Program-made: the position numbers and the translations under genes
NCBI GenBank assembly: GCA_030706065.1
Contig: JAUZPH010000030.1
Span: 1 to 15,821, forward strand
Reading direction: 5' to 3'
Source of the DNA: Bacillota bacterium
Lineage (GTDB): Bacteria; Bacillota; Clostridia; Clostridiales; Clostridiaceae
Length of the DNA stretch: 15,821 nucleotides
The notes under the pieces: model-generated
The model's database searches: none
The model's input: the letters and a program-made list of their open reading frames with translations, nothing else
Told to the model about the DNA's origin: nothing
Part shown: one piece after another, positions 7,455 through 15,075 of the stretch
Layout: each line of letters opens with the position of its first letter
Position numbering within the stretch: position 1 is the first letter of the stretch

Positions 7455-7909
7455 TGATGAAGAAGGAAATCAGGAGAAGGAATTCCATAGTAACTTCCTG
7501 CGTAAATATTATCTTTCCTTTATGTTTGACTTTGGGAATATCCATGATGCTGCATGGATACCTGAATGGAGAAAGCGGGCTGCCGGGTGGTATTCTGCTG
7601 ATTGTCGGGGTATCAGCCCCTTTCGCATCCTACGGCGGAGATGGAGTTAAGAAAATGCTGGGTATTGATAGATTTGCTGGTAGGAAGACTGTTAAACCGC
7701 TTGCTCTTTTACTTGGCTCTGCCTGTGGAATAGTTTACTTAGGAGCCGTACTTCTGACCTATATGGCTCAGGGGGGGAAAGATGGACAGCCATATGGTCT
7801 CGGTGCGGCCTTTTGGGTGAATTTCTCTCTGGGATTTAAAGTACTGGGACCCATCGGATTTTTATTAATTGTTATTGCAAATGCACTAGATTCAGATAAT
7901 GAGGATTAG
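7451..7909 (+). CDS. mnhB: MnhB/MbhF-like antiporter-module subunit
   Basis: 152 residues, four hydrophobic segments. Alignable MnhB features are the SIVTSCVNIIFPLCLTLGI helix and the HGYL turn, then GLPGGILL where most relatives read GGGFQGG. The glycine-rich loop is therefore clearly diverged. Three in-frame ATGs stand in a row (7451, 7454, 7457) after a GGAGG box; the second or third has better spacing, so the exact first residue is uncertain. It follows MbhE, as MbhF does in characterised clusters. Confidence 0.82.
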   Translation: MMMKKEIRRRNSIVTSCVNIIFPLCLTLGISMMLHGYLNGESGLPGGILLIVGVSAPFASYGGDGVKKMLGIDRFAGRKTVKPLALLLGSACGIVYLGAVLLTYMAQGGKDGQPYGLGAAFWVNFSLGFKVLGPIGFLLIVIANALDSDNED

Positions 7910-7920
7910 GGGGGGATAAA

Positions 7921-8265
7921 ATGCTGCCAAATTATATTGGAGCTTTTTTACTATTTATATTCGGATTATACATTATACTTATAAAGAAGAATCTGATTAA
8001 ATTAGTCATGGGTATAGGTTTGATGGACAGCGGAATAAACCTGCTTCTCATTTCTATAGGATTTAGGTTAAACGGCTCAGTCCCCATGTTAATAACCGAT
8101 TGGAAAGACGGTATGTTTTTTATAGATCCTTTACCTCAGGCCTTCACACTGGCCGCTATCCTTATAAACACCTGTGTCACAGTGCTTGCATTAACCATAG
8201 TCATAAAAGTCAAGGAGCACTACGGGTCTATAGATGCCGATAAGGTAAGGAGGTTGAAAGGATGA
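7921..8265 (+). CDS. mnhC: MnhC/NuoK/MbhG-like subunit
   Basis: 114 residues, three transmembrane helices, NuoK-like fold. Motifs are GLYIILIKKNLIKLVMGIGL and SGINLLLISIG in helices 1-2 and DPLPQAFTLAAILINTCVT in helix 3; DPLPQA is strongly typical of MnhC. A GGGGGGA box precedes the ATG by five bases. The 11-base gap from mnhB is one of the few non-overlapping junctions in this half of the operon. The stop overlaps the next start by ATGA (8262-8265). Family role: part of the proton or Na+ path beside the large antiporter-like subunit. Confidence 0.9.
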   Translation: MLPNYIGAFLLFIFGLYIILIKKNLIKLVMGIGLMDSGINLLLISIGFRLNGSVPMLITDWKDGMFFIDPLPQAFTLAAILINTCVTVLALTIVIKVKEHYGSIDADKVRRLKG

Positions 8266-10193
8266 ACGGATATCAGACCAATATTCCAATAATAGCGCTT
8301 ATTATTCCTTTCGCTGCTGCACTTGCTATATCCCTCTTTGGGGAAAAATTATTGAATTTGAAGAAGGCTGTAACGGTGCTGTCTGTTCTGGCATCCCTGT
8401 TTTGTCTTGGATTACTTGCAAAATACATTATCCTGAAAGGTGAAATAGCTACCTACTGGATGAGCAAATGGATTCCGGAAGGAAAGCTCTGGGCGGTTGG
8501 GATAGGGCTTCAGATTGATGGACTTGGGCTGTTTGCAGCATTCATCGTTGCCGTAGTATGCTTTGTGGCCTTCATATATTCGGCTGAATATATGAAGCAG
8601 CATGTTAATATGGGTAAATACTATGCGGCTTTTCTGCTATTGTATGCAGGTATGCTGGGTTTCATGTTTAGTGGCGATCTCTTCAATATGTACATAATGA
8701 TAGAAATTGTTACAATTGCATCTGCTGCTCTAATTGCCTTCAACAACAGTATGCACAGGTCAATAGAGGCTGGCCTCAAGTATCTGCTCATAAACGCAGT
8801 GAGTTCCTCGTTCATTCTGCTGGGAATAGTACTGTTGTATATCCAGACACATACTGTCAATATTGCGCAGCTAGCAGTACTCTTGTATCAGGAGCCCTTT
8901 AATCAGCTGACAATTTTAGCTCTTGCTCTGATGCTTACCGGTTTTGCTGTAAAGGTATTTCTTTTTCCATGTCATTCCTGGTTGGCAGATACCATAACTT
9001 CAGCACCGGCTCCGGTTTCCACGGCAGTTTCAGCTGCGGCCGGAACAATGGGAATATATGCATTAATAAGGATGCTATATTTTATATTTCCTGGGATTGG
9101 AAGAACGGAATTGGAGTACCTAATGGTTTTTTGGGGATGTATAACCATGATATCCGGCGCATTGATGGCTTTCAGGCAGGAAGATTTCAAGAGGACAATA
9201 GGGTTTCTTTTAGCCTCACAGATGGGTTACATAATTGCCGGACTTGGAGTTGGACTGGCTTCCGACGGTTATGTTTCAGTGATGGGCACAGTTGGAAGTC
9301 TTTATTATACCTTAAGTTTTGTTTTCTTCAGTTCTCTGCTTATACTCTGCACAGGTGCAATAAAATATGGTACAGGAACTGCTTACACGGAAGAAATTGG
9401 TGGATTATACAAGGTGATGCCTTTTACAGCCGCCATGTTCTTTATAGGTGCTGCCTCATTAACAGGCATACCTGTTTTTAATGGCTTTCCTGCCAGGTGG
9501 ATGTTCTATGTGGCTGCCTGGAAGGCAGGTTTTATACCGGTAGCTGTAATAGCCGCAGCGGTTTCCATCATGAATTTGATATCTATGGTACTGCTTGGTA
9601 AAACTATATTCTTTGGGAAACAATCGAGGAGCGTTGAAAATATCAAGCCTATACCTCTCATGATGAAATTTGCAATGGCAGTCCTGTCAATTGGGTGTAT
9701 AGCAGGGGGAACAGTACCGGATTTAATCAATAGATATCTTGTAAAACCGGCGGCTGCATCAATCTATGATATAGGAAGTTACATTGATGTTATGTTTGTT
9801 AAGGGTTATTCTTTAAAGGTATTTAAACAAAGGCCTGAAATTCCGAATATGGATCATATCTTGACGGGCTGGTGGCAGCCTGGAGCATGGCTCATACTTT
9901 TCATTACACTTATGATATCCCTCATAATATTGCTTTCATTACATTTGAGAACGTTAAAAGCTTCTGTTCTTAAAGAGGAGAATGGAACATCTGTGAATAA
10001 TGAAGCTGTTATTAAGGGAATGAGCGAAAGTACAAAGCCATTAAGAAGATACATAACCGGTGCACTAAAGTATCGGTTCGAGATTTATTATGATGGAATG
10101 CGCAGGATACACAGCAGCAGTGTGAATGACTATCTTCTGTGGGTAGTGACTTCCCTGGCAGTTGTCACCATATGGCTGTTTGCAGTGCTCTAA
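8262..10193 (+). CDS. MnhD/NuoN-like proton-conducting subunit with C-terminal extension (MbhH, possibly fused to MbhI)
   Basis: 643 residues, a large polytopic antiporter-like subunit. Key charged residues of the ion path are present: E148 in the broad MYIMIEIVTIASAALIAF helix, K173 (GLKYLLINAVSSS), and K231 with H238 in AVKVFLFPCHSWLADT, followed by SAPAPVSTAVSAAAG. In the later discontinuous-helix segment GIPVFNGFPARWMFY an Arg (R412) stands where relatives usually have Lys. The core ends near residue 500. Beyond it are about 140 extra residues: a helix at about 543-562, a polar stretch with an amphipathic-looking part (about 590-623, containing YRFEIYYDG), and a final helix at about 624-643. 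MnhD/MbhH are usually near 500 residues. The extension resembles the helix, lateral helix, helix arrangement of MbhI and the NuoL tail; fusion is inferred. Confidence 0.9.
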   Translation: MNGYQTNIPIIALIIPFAAALAISLFGEKLLNLKKAVTVLSVLASLFCLGLLAKYIILKGEIATYWMSKWIPEGKLWAVGIGLQIDGLGLFAAFIVAVVCFVAFIYSAEYMKQHVNMGKYYAAFLLLYAGMLGFMFSGDLFNMYIMIEIVTIASAALIAFNNSMHRSIEAGLKYLLINAVSSSFILLGIVLLYIQTHTVNIAQLAVLLYQEPFNQLTILALALMLTGFAVKVFLFPCHSWLADTITSAPAPVSTAVSAAAGTMGIYALIRMLYFIFPGIGRTELEYLMVFWGCITMISGALMAFRQEDFKRTIGFLLASQMGYIIAGLGVGLASDGYVSVMGTVGSLYYTLSFVFFSSLLILCTGAIKYGTGTAYTEEIGGLYKVMPFTAAMFFIGAASLTGIPVFNGFPARWMFYVAAWKAGFIPVAVIAAAVSIMNLISMVLLGKTIFFGKQSRSVENIKPIPLMMKFAMAVLSIGCIAGGTVPDLINRYLVKPAAASIYDIGSYIDVMFVKGYSLKVFKQRPEIPNMDHILTGWWQPGAWLILFITLMISLIILLSLHLRTLKASVLKEENGTSVNNEAVIKGMSESTKPLRRYITGALKYRFEIYYDGMRRIHSSSVNDYLLWVVTSLAVVTIWLFAVL

Positions 10194-10206
10194 GGGAGGT
10201 TTTATA

Positions 10207-11202
10207 ATGAGTTTAACGAAGGAAATATCTATGATAATTTTCTATATTGTTGTTTTCCCAGGACTTGTCTTTAGTATTGTGGTGGGCTTATTCCTCATTG
10301 GTATTGAAAGGCAGGTTTCGGACTTGCTAAAAAAGAGGCGGGTTTTATCTATTTTTAAACCCTATGACCATTTATTAAAGCTTCTGGTTAATAACCGAAA
10401 GGCTTTAATAAAGGAATGCAGGCATCCAAAAGCTGTAACATTGATAATAGCGCTGCTCATTACTGCTGCTATACCAATATTCCTGCCGTTCTTTGGTTAC
10501 CGCTGGATTAATAATAGTTCAGATGTAATAGTAATCTTATATTTATTTGTTCTGCCTGCCATTACATTCATGATAAATGCATTTTTATCGGGCTCTTCTA
10601 CACAGACTTTTGACTTGCTCAAAAAAGTGATTACAATCCTATGCTGCGAGTTAAGCCTGGCAGTGATACTTGTAACTTTAGCTGTTAAAGCAGGGAACGT
10701 TATGGATGGAAATATCACCTTCTCCTTAGCCAGGATTAATGAGTACCAAGCTTCACAGGGTTTTGCAGTCACAAATATGGGGCTTTTGCCAGCCTTCATC
10801 GCATTTATTATGATTATTACAGTTGAGATGGGGACTTCTTCTTTTAATCTGCTGGACATCGAAGTTCTTCCGCAGAATAGCGGACAGCCGGTTCAATGTA
10901 AAGTCTGTATGATAATATATAATCTGATACAATCAATAAAGATATTTATTTTGATCTTACTGTTTTTGGCTTTATTTTTCGGCGGAAATGAAGTTCATTT
11001 ATCCGGAAATTATGTAATCGACTTACTTATAAATCTTGTTTTGTTATTAGTTTCTGCTCTTTTCCTAATAACCTTTTCAGTTATTATAGGAAAATCAGTG
11101 GGAAAAAGAATAAGGTTTGAGAATAATCCATCGATTCTATGGACAACACCTATGCTCCTTGCCATGGTCAGCTTTACGCTGGTAGGCTTGAAAATCGTAT
11201 AA
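10207..11202 (+). CDS. NuoH/MbhM/EchB-like membrane anchor subunit, diverged
   Basis: 331 residues from the ATG at 10207, which has GGGAGG at 10195-10200; the longer in-frame reading from 10162 overlaps the preceding gene and is unlikely. About eight hydrophobic helices. NuoH-like landmarks are the first loop GIERQVSDLLKKRRV then KPYDHLLKLL (E34 to about 60), GSSTQTFDLLKKVITILCCELSLAV (split here at 128-137 and 138-152; E149 aligns with the conserved Glu of YELPL), and SSFNLLDIEV at 211-220. That last stretch sits where relatives read PFDIPEAE, so the most conserved loop is only partly kept. Family role: NuoH-type subunits anchor the small and large hydrogenase subunits and link redox chemistry to the ion-pumping arm. 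Here no such subunits follow, and the operon ends at a terminator 29 bases after the stop. Confidence 0.82.
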   Translation: MSLTKEISMIIFYIVVFPGLVFSIVVGLFLIGIERQVSDLLKKRRVLSIFKPYDHLLKLLVNNRKALIKECRHPKAVTLIIALLITAAIPIFLPFFGYRWINNSSDVIVILYLFVLPAITFMINAFLSGSSTQTFDLLKKVITILCCELSLAVILVTLAVKAGNVMDGNITFSLARINEYQASQGFAVTNMGLLPAFIAFIMIITVEMGTSSFNLLDIEVLPQNSGQPVQCKVCMIIYNLIQSIKIFILILLFLALFFGGNEVHLSGNYVIDLLINLVLLLVSALFLITFSVIIGKSVGKRIRFENNPSILWTTPMLLAMVSFTLVGLKIV

Positions 11203-11230
11203 ACAGTAGGTTGCATTTTGAGTTGTATCT

Positions 11231-11278
11231 AAAGGGTTAAATCTTTCATTTTGTTATGAAAGGCTTAACCTTTTTTTT
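11231..11278 (+). terminator. Rho-independent terminator closing the hyp/membrane-arm operon
   Basis: GGTTAA (11235-11240) pairs with TTAACC (11265-11270), extended outward by a G-T and three A-T pairs. CTTTCAT (11243-11249) pairs with ATGAAAG (11256-11262) around a 6-base loop, with a 2x2 internal mismatch between the two stems. Eight T follow at 11271-11278. The stem is long and the T-run full, so the operon most likely ends here. Confidence 0.93.
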
Positions 11279-11286
11279 ATGCTGAA

Positions 11287-11316
11287 TTAAAAGATTTTAA
11301 ACAAACATCATATAAT
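11287..11316 (+). promoter_or_regulatory. Probable sigma-A-type promoter for the LonC-like gene
   Basis: A perfect -10, TATAAT (11311-11316), lies 18 bp after a -35-like TTAAAA (11287-11292, 4 of 6 matches). It comes just after the preceding terminator and would give a leader of about 125 nt before the protease start. Confidence 0.55.
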
Positions 11317-11396
11317 AAAATGACTCTAAGTACTATCATACATTTTAGTTACTAAATTCACTTTATTAGAATATTAATATAGTAGTATCTTTGTAT

Positions 11397-11447
11397 AAAG
11401 GGGGGAGCTCAAGACTCTTTTAGTAACTTCAGAGGGTGAGCGATTAT
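11397..11447 (+). promoter_or_regulatory. Structured leader over the LonC-like ribosome binding site
   Basis: The ribosome binding site for the ATG at 11448 is AGAGGGTGAG (11431-11440). It can pair with upstream bases: GCTCA (11407-11411) with TGAGC (11437-11441), and CTCT (11415-11418) with AGAG (11431-11434). A second, stronger Shine-Dalgarno-like run, AAAGGGGGGAG (11397-11407), has no start codon at usable distance. Pairing is read by eye, without energy calculation. Confidence 0.4.
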
Positions 11448-13735
11448 ATGAATTTAGAGCTGAATGCAAAAAATATACTATTTCGAGCAGATATTCCCAA
11501 GTATAAAAAGGAGGATTTCATATATACAATTCCGGCCTATGAGGAAATCCTTGACAAGATTAAGACGTATATTTCCATGGAGTCGGAAGGATATAATATA
11601 TATCTTATAGATAATTATTCCAAATATAAAACAGAAAATATAATGGATACAATAAGAAACTCTCTTGTGGGGAAAAAGCTAAAAGATATTTGCTATGTGA
11701 CAACAGAAAATGATAAAGAGCCGGAGCCTATTATCCTTTCAAAGGGGAATGGACTGGAATTAAAAGCTTCTCTTGAGGAAATACAGAACGGTTATTCTGA
11801 ATTGGCTGTTAATTTTTATAACTGCAGTCTTAAACAAAAGGATGAAATAATAAAAGACATGCAGAAGAAGAGGAATGAGATGCTGGCTCTTCTTTTGGAA
11901 ACAGCAAAAGAAGAGGGTTTTGATGTAAAGCCTACCAGCGGCGGTTTCAGCTTTGTTCCCTTAAAGGAAGGGGAGCCTATGTTGGAAAAAGACTATGATG
12001 AACTCAATCTAAACATGAAGGATGATGTGTTGTTCAAATTGACACATTTAAAGGAAAAGGCAAGAGACATATTGGAAACTATCAAGAATGACGAGACAGA
12101 GACCCTTCACAAGATTAAGGAAGTTATGCTTAAGTATATTGTTGAGGAAATAAGTACTCTCAAGGCAAAGTTTTACTCGTATTTTACTGAAGAGAAAAGA
12201 GCACTGGATTATCTGAAATATGTTTGTGAAAGTATAGAAAAGGATCTGGTGGAGACATATACTTCGAACTTTGAAGAAGATGAAGAAAAAATAAATGAAG
12301 TTATATATCAGTATGACATGAACGTAATTGTAGATAATTCAGAAAAGGAAAACCCAAATGTGGTTTTCGAAGAGGATCCTACACTGAATAATTTAATGGG
12401 AACTATAGAATATGAGAACCACAGCGGAAATTATCTGACGGATGTGAGCTTAATAAAGGCAGGCTCGCTTTTAAATGCCAATGGTGGTTGCATAATATTG
12501 AGGGCTGCAGCTCTTTTTTCAAATCCTGCTTCCTATCATTTTTTAAAAAAGACCTTGATGAACGGTAAAATGAAATTTGATCATACAAGGAGTTATCTTG
12601 ACCTGCTCACGATGAACAGCCTTAAGCCAAAACCCATTGATCTAAAGGTAAAGGTATTATTAATCGGTGACTATGAAACCTATGAACTGCTGTACAATAT
12701 GGATGAAGACTTTAAGTATATTTTTAAAGTAAGGCTTGAATATGATCCTGTCATTGAGAGCAATAATCAGAATAATGGAATTGTTGCAAATAACTTGAGG
12801 GTACTTGCACAAAGCTATTCCTCTCTTGCCCTTGAAAGCAGCGCATTGAAAGAAATTCTCCGTTACCTTTCCAGAAAAGCGGAAAGTAAGAAAAAGTACA
12901 TGTACGACGATATGGAAATTGAAAAAATATTGATTGCCGTGGATAATAATGCCCGGAGGAAGGGTAAAAAGGTAATAAAGGCTGAGGAGGTAATTGAAAG
13001 CCTGTATGAAAAAGACATGATTGAAAAGCATATCCTTGACAGCTACAAGGAGGACAGGATTTTGCTGCATGTGGAAGATAAAATCATAGGTTCTGTCAAC
13101 GGTCTGTCAGTAATAGATATGGGCTATGTCAGCTTTGGAAGGCCCTTTAGAATCACCTGTACCTGTTACAAGGGAGAAGGGCATATCGTAGACGTTCAAA
13201 AGGAGAGCAATTTAAGCGGAAATGTGCACAATAAATCTGTAAGTATATTAAAGGGGATTATCAGCAGGATTCTAGGTGAATACAGCAGCATACCTGTAGA
13301 CTTTCATATAAGTTTTGAACAAATTTACGGCAAGGTTGAAGGTGACAGTGCTTCGGTGGCAGAAATTACAGCAATTATTTCAGCCATAAGCAAAATACCG
13401 GTCAATCAGGGCATAGCCGTAACCGGGTCAATAAACCAATTTGGTGAAGTGCAGCCTGTTGGGGGCATCAATGAGAAGATCGAAGGCTTTTATAATATAT
13501 GCAAACTGAAGGGAGAGATAAAAGGAAAGGGTGTATTGCTTCCCATGGCCAACATTGACAGCATAGTACTTAAAGCAGAGGTGGAGGAGGCGGTAACAAA
13601 GGGCGACTTTCATATTTATGTCATGACCAGCCTTGAAGATGCCTTGAGTGTCCTTATGGGAGACAATAAATATACAGCAGAAGGTATATTGGAAGCTGCT
13701 GTCCTGGAAATGAAAAAATACAACACTAAAAATTA
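11448..13735 (+). CDS. LonC-like protease: degenerate AAA domain plus intact Lon protease domain
   Basis: 762 residues from the ATG at 11448, chosen because GGGTGAG lies 7 bases upstream; a GTG at 11436 would add four residues but lacks a ribosome binding site. Layout: N-terminal AAA_32-like region, a helical, coiled-coil-prone charged insertion (about 125-285), the second part of the AAA-like region, then the Lon catalytic domain (about 545-740). At residues 48-64, where relatives have a GxxGxGK[ST] P-loop, the sequence reads GYNIYLIDNYSKYKTEN. At the Walker B position, GGCIILRAAALF (346-357), the acidic residue is absent. The protease site is intact: VEGDSAS with S634 and GGINEKIEG with K677, 43 residues apart as in other Lons. 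This combination matches ATP-independent LonC-type proteases such as that of Meiothermus. Likely role: degradation of unfolded cytoplasmic protein without ATP, inferred. Confidence 0.88.
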
Positions 13736-13742
13736 AAGTTAA

Positions 13743-13771
13743 AAAGGAAGCTGTTATGAGCAGCTTCCTTT
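13743..13771. terminator. Bidirectional terminator between the LonC-like gene and ychF
   Basis: AAAGGAAGCTG (13743-13753) pairs perfectly with CAGCTTCCTTT (13761-13771) around a 7-base loop. On the minus strand the stem runs into five T (complement of the A-run 13741-13745), a good tail for ychF. On the plus strand the T-tail is shorter, so termination of the protease transcript may be weaker. It lies between two convergent stop codons. Confidence 0.85.
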
Positions 13772-13782
13772 CCATATTCACC

Positions 13783-14880
13783 TTAAACGTTAAATCTGAA
13801 GTTGACTACATCTCCGTCCTGCATTATATAATCCTTGCCTTCAAGCCTGTAATATCCCTTCTCTTTGGCAGCAGCCTCTGAGCCTGCTTCTATGAGCTTG
13901 TCATAGGAGATTATTTCTGCGCGGATAAAACCTCTTTCTATATCGGTGTGGATTTTTCCGGCAGCCTGTGGAGCCTTGGTACCGATATTAATTGTCCATG
14001 CTCTTACTTCCTGTTCGCCGGCAGTGAGGAAGCTCATTAAACCAAGTAATTTGTAACTGGCATGGATTAACTTGTCAAGGCCTGTTTCCTCAAGGCCATA
14101 ATCGGCGAGAAGTTCTCTTTTTTCATCTTCTTCCAGGGAAGAAAGCTCTTCCTCCAGCTTGGCGCAGACTACGATAACCTCCGAGTTTTCCTTTGCAGCA
14201 TGTTCCTTTATCTGTTTGACAAATTCATTTTCTACATTTCCACTCATAAGGTCCTCTTCAGAGATATTTGCAGCATACAAAACCGGTTTTGAGGTTAGAA
14301 GGAAATAGCTCTTTATTATAGCTTCTTCATCTTCGTTAACCTCCAGTGTCCTTACAGGGTTGCCGGATTCCAAATGGGCTTTTATCCTTTCCTGAAGGTC
14401 CATTTCAACCTTTGCCTTTTTATCTCCGGAACGGGCAAGCTTAACAGTTTTTTCAATCCTTCTGTCCAGGACCTCCATATCCGAAAATATGAGCTCAAGA
14501 TTTATAGTTTCAATATCCCGCAGCGGATTAACAAAGCCGTCAACATGTACTATATTGTCATCATTGAAGGCTCTTACCACGTGAACGATAGAGGCAACCT
14601 CTCTGATATGGGATAAAAACTTGTTTCCCAATCCTTCACCCTGGCTGGCTCCCTTTACTAATCCTGCTATATCGTAAAATTCTATAGAAGCATATACCTT
14701 TTTTCTTGAATTATACATCTTCTCCAAAACGTCCAGTCTCTTGTCCGGCACAGCTACTACACCTACGTTAGGCTCTATGGTGCAGAAGGGATAATTTGCC
14801 GATTCGGCGCCGGCTTGAGTTATTGCGTTGAATAACGTACTCTTTCCCACATTTGGTAAACCTACTATTCCTAGCTTCAT
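13783..14880 (-). CDS. ychF: YchF/OLA1-family redox-regulated ATPase of the Obg GTPase group
   Basis: 365 residues, normal for YchF. P-loop GLPNVGKS (7-14), G3 region YDIAGLVKGASQGEGLGNKF (69-88), and NISE (205-208) in place of NKxD, the NxxE form that gives this family its preference for ATP over GTP. A coiled-coil helical insert (about 125-175) and a C-terminal TGS domain ending in DGDVVNFRFNV complete the usual architecture. An AAAGGAT box is upstream of the ATG. Family knowledge: a universally conserved ribosome-associated ATPase implicated in translation and oxidative-stress response; its precise job is unsettled. It has its own promoter (14939-14967) and terminator and is not part of the flanking operons. 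Confidence 0.97.
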   Translation of the reverse strand: MKLGIVGLPNVGKSTLFNAITQAGAESANYPFCTIEPNVGVVAVPDKRLDVLEKMYNSRKKVYASIEFYDIAGLVKGASQGEGLGNKFLSHIREVASIVHVVRAFNDDNIVHVDGFVNPLRDIETINLELIFSDMEVLDRRIEKTVKLARSGDKKAKVEMDLQERIKAHLESGNPVRTLEVNEDEEAIIKSYFLLTSKPVLYAANISEEDLMSGNVENEFVKQIKEHAAKENSEVIVVCAKLEEELSSLEEDEKRELLADYGLEETGLDKLIHASYKLLGLMSFLTAGEQEVRAWTINIGTKAPQAAGKIHTDIERGFIRAEIISYDKLIEAGSEAAAKEKGYYRLEGKDYIMQDGDVVNFRFNV

Positions 14881-14938
14881 CTATGTACATCCTTTCATTA
14901 TTTTATATTCAATTGCCATATTCATATACCAATTTTAA

Positions 14939-14967
14939 ATTATACACTAACAGTAATTGTGGCGCAA
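14939..14967 (-). promoter_or_regulatory. Probable sigma-A promoter of ychF
   Basis: Read on the minus strand, TTGCGC (14962-14967) and a perfect TATAAT (14939-14944) are separated by exactly 17 bp, with TG directly before the -10. Four of six -35 bases match consensus. It would give a leader of about 50 nt. Confidence 0.65.
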
Positions 14968-15042
14968 TAAAGATATCCGGGAAGGAGGTATTCATTAAAT
15001 AAAATGTGGTAAAATAACATATATGTAACCATAATAAGGTAT

Positions 15043-15048
15043 TATAAT
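15043..15048 (+). promoter_or_regulatory. Possible -10 element of the yfmF-like gene
   Basis: TATAAT at 15043-15048 lies 27 bases upstream of the ATG. No convincing -35 is seen 16-18 bp upstream. The 195-bp region between the divergent starts (14881-15075) holds this and the ychF promoter, and I see nothing else in it. Confidence 0.3.
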
Positions 15049-15075
15049 GATATGAGCATAAGAAAGGAGAATAAT

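Noticed and set aside
8969..9481. 170-codon open frame overlapping the antiporter-like gene
   Set aside because: It is out of frame inside a gene with strong family motifs, and its translation is compositionally odd (many His, Cys, Trp, Arg) with no recognisable domain.
5749..10193. A plain Mrp Na+/H+ antiporter operon
   Set aside because: The NuoL-like part of MrpA is absent, MbhD and MbhE are separate genes, the order is that of Mbh, and a NuoH-like gene ends the set next to hyp genes.
10162..10206. Upstream start for the NuoH-like protein
   Set aside because: It lies within the end of the preceding gene without a ribosome binding site, while 10207 has GGGAGG at normal spacing.
11203..11447. 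Remnants of deleted hydrogenase catalytic genes between the NuoH-like gene and the protease gene
   Set aside because: The stretch is fully explained by a terminator, a promoter and a leader; no frame fragments with CxxC or ferredoxin motifs are visible.
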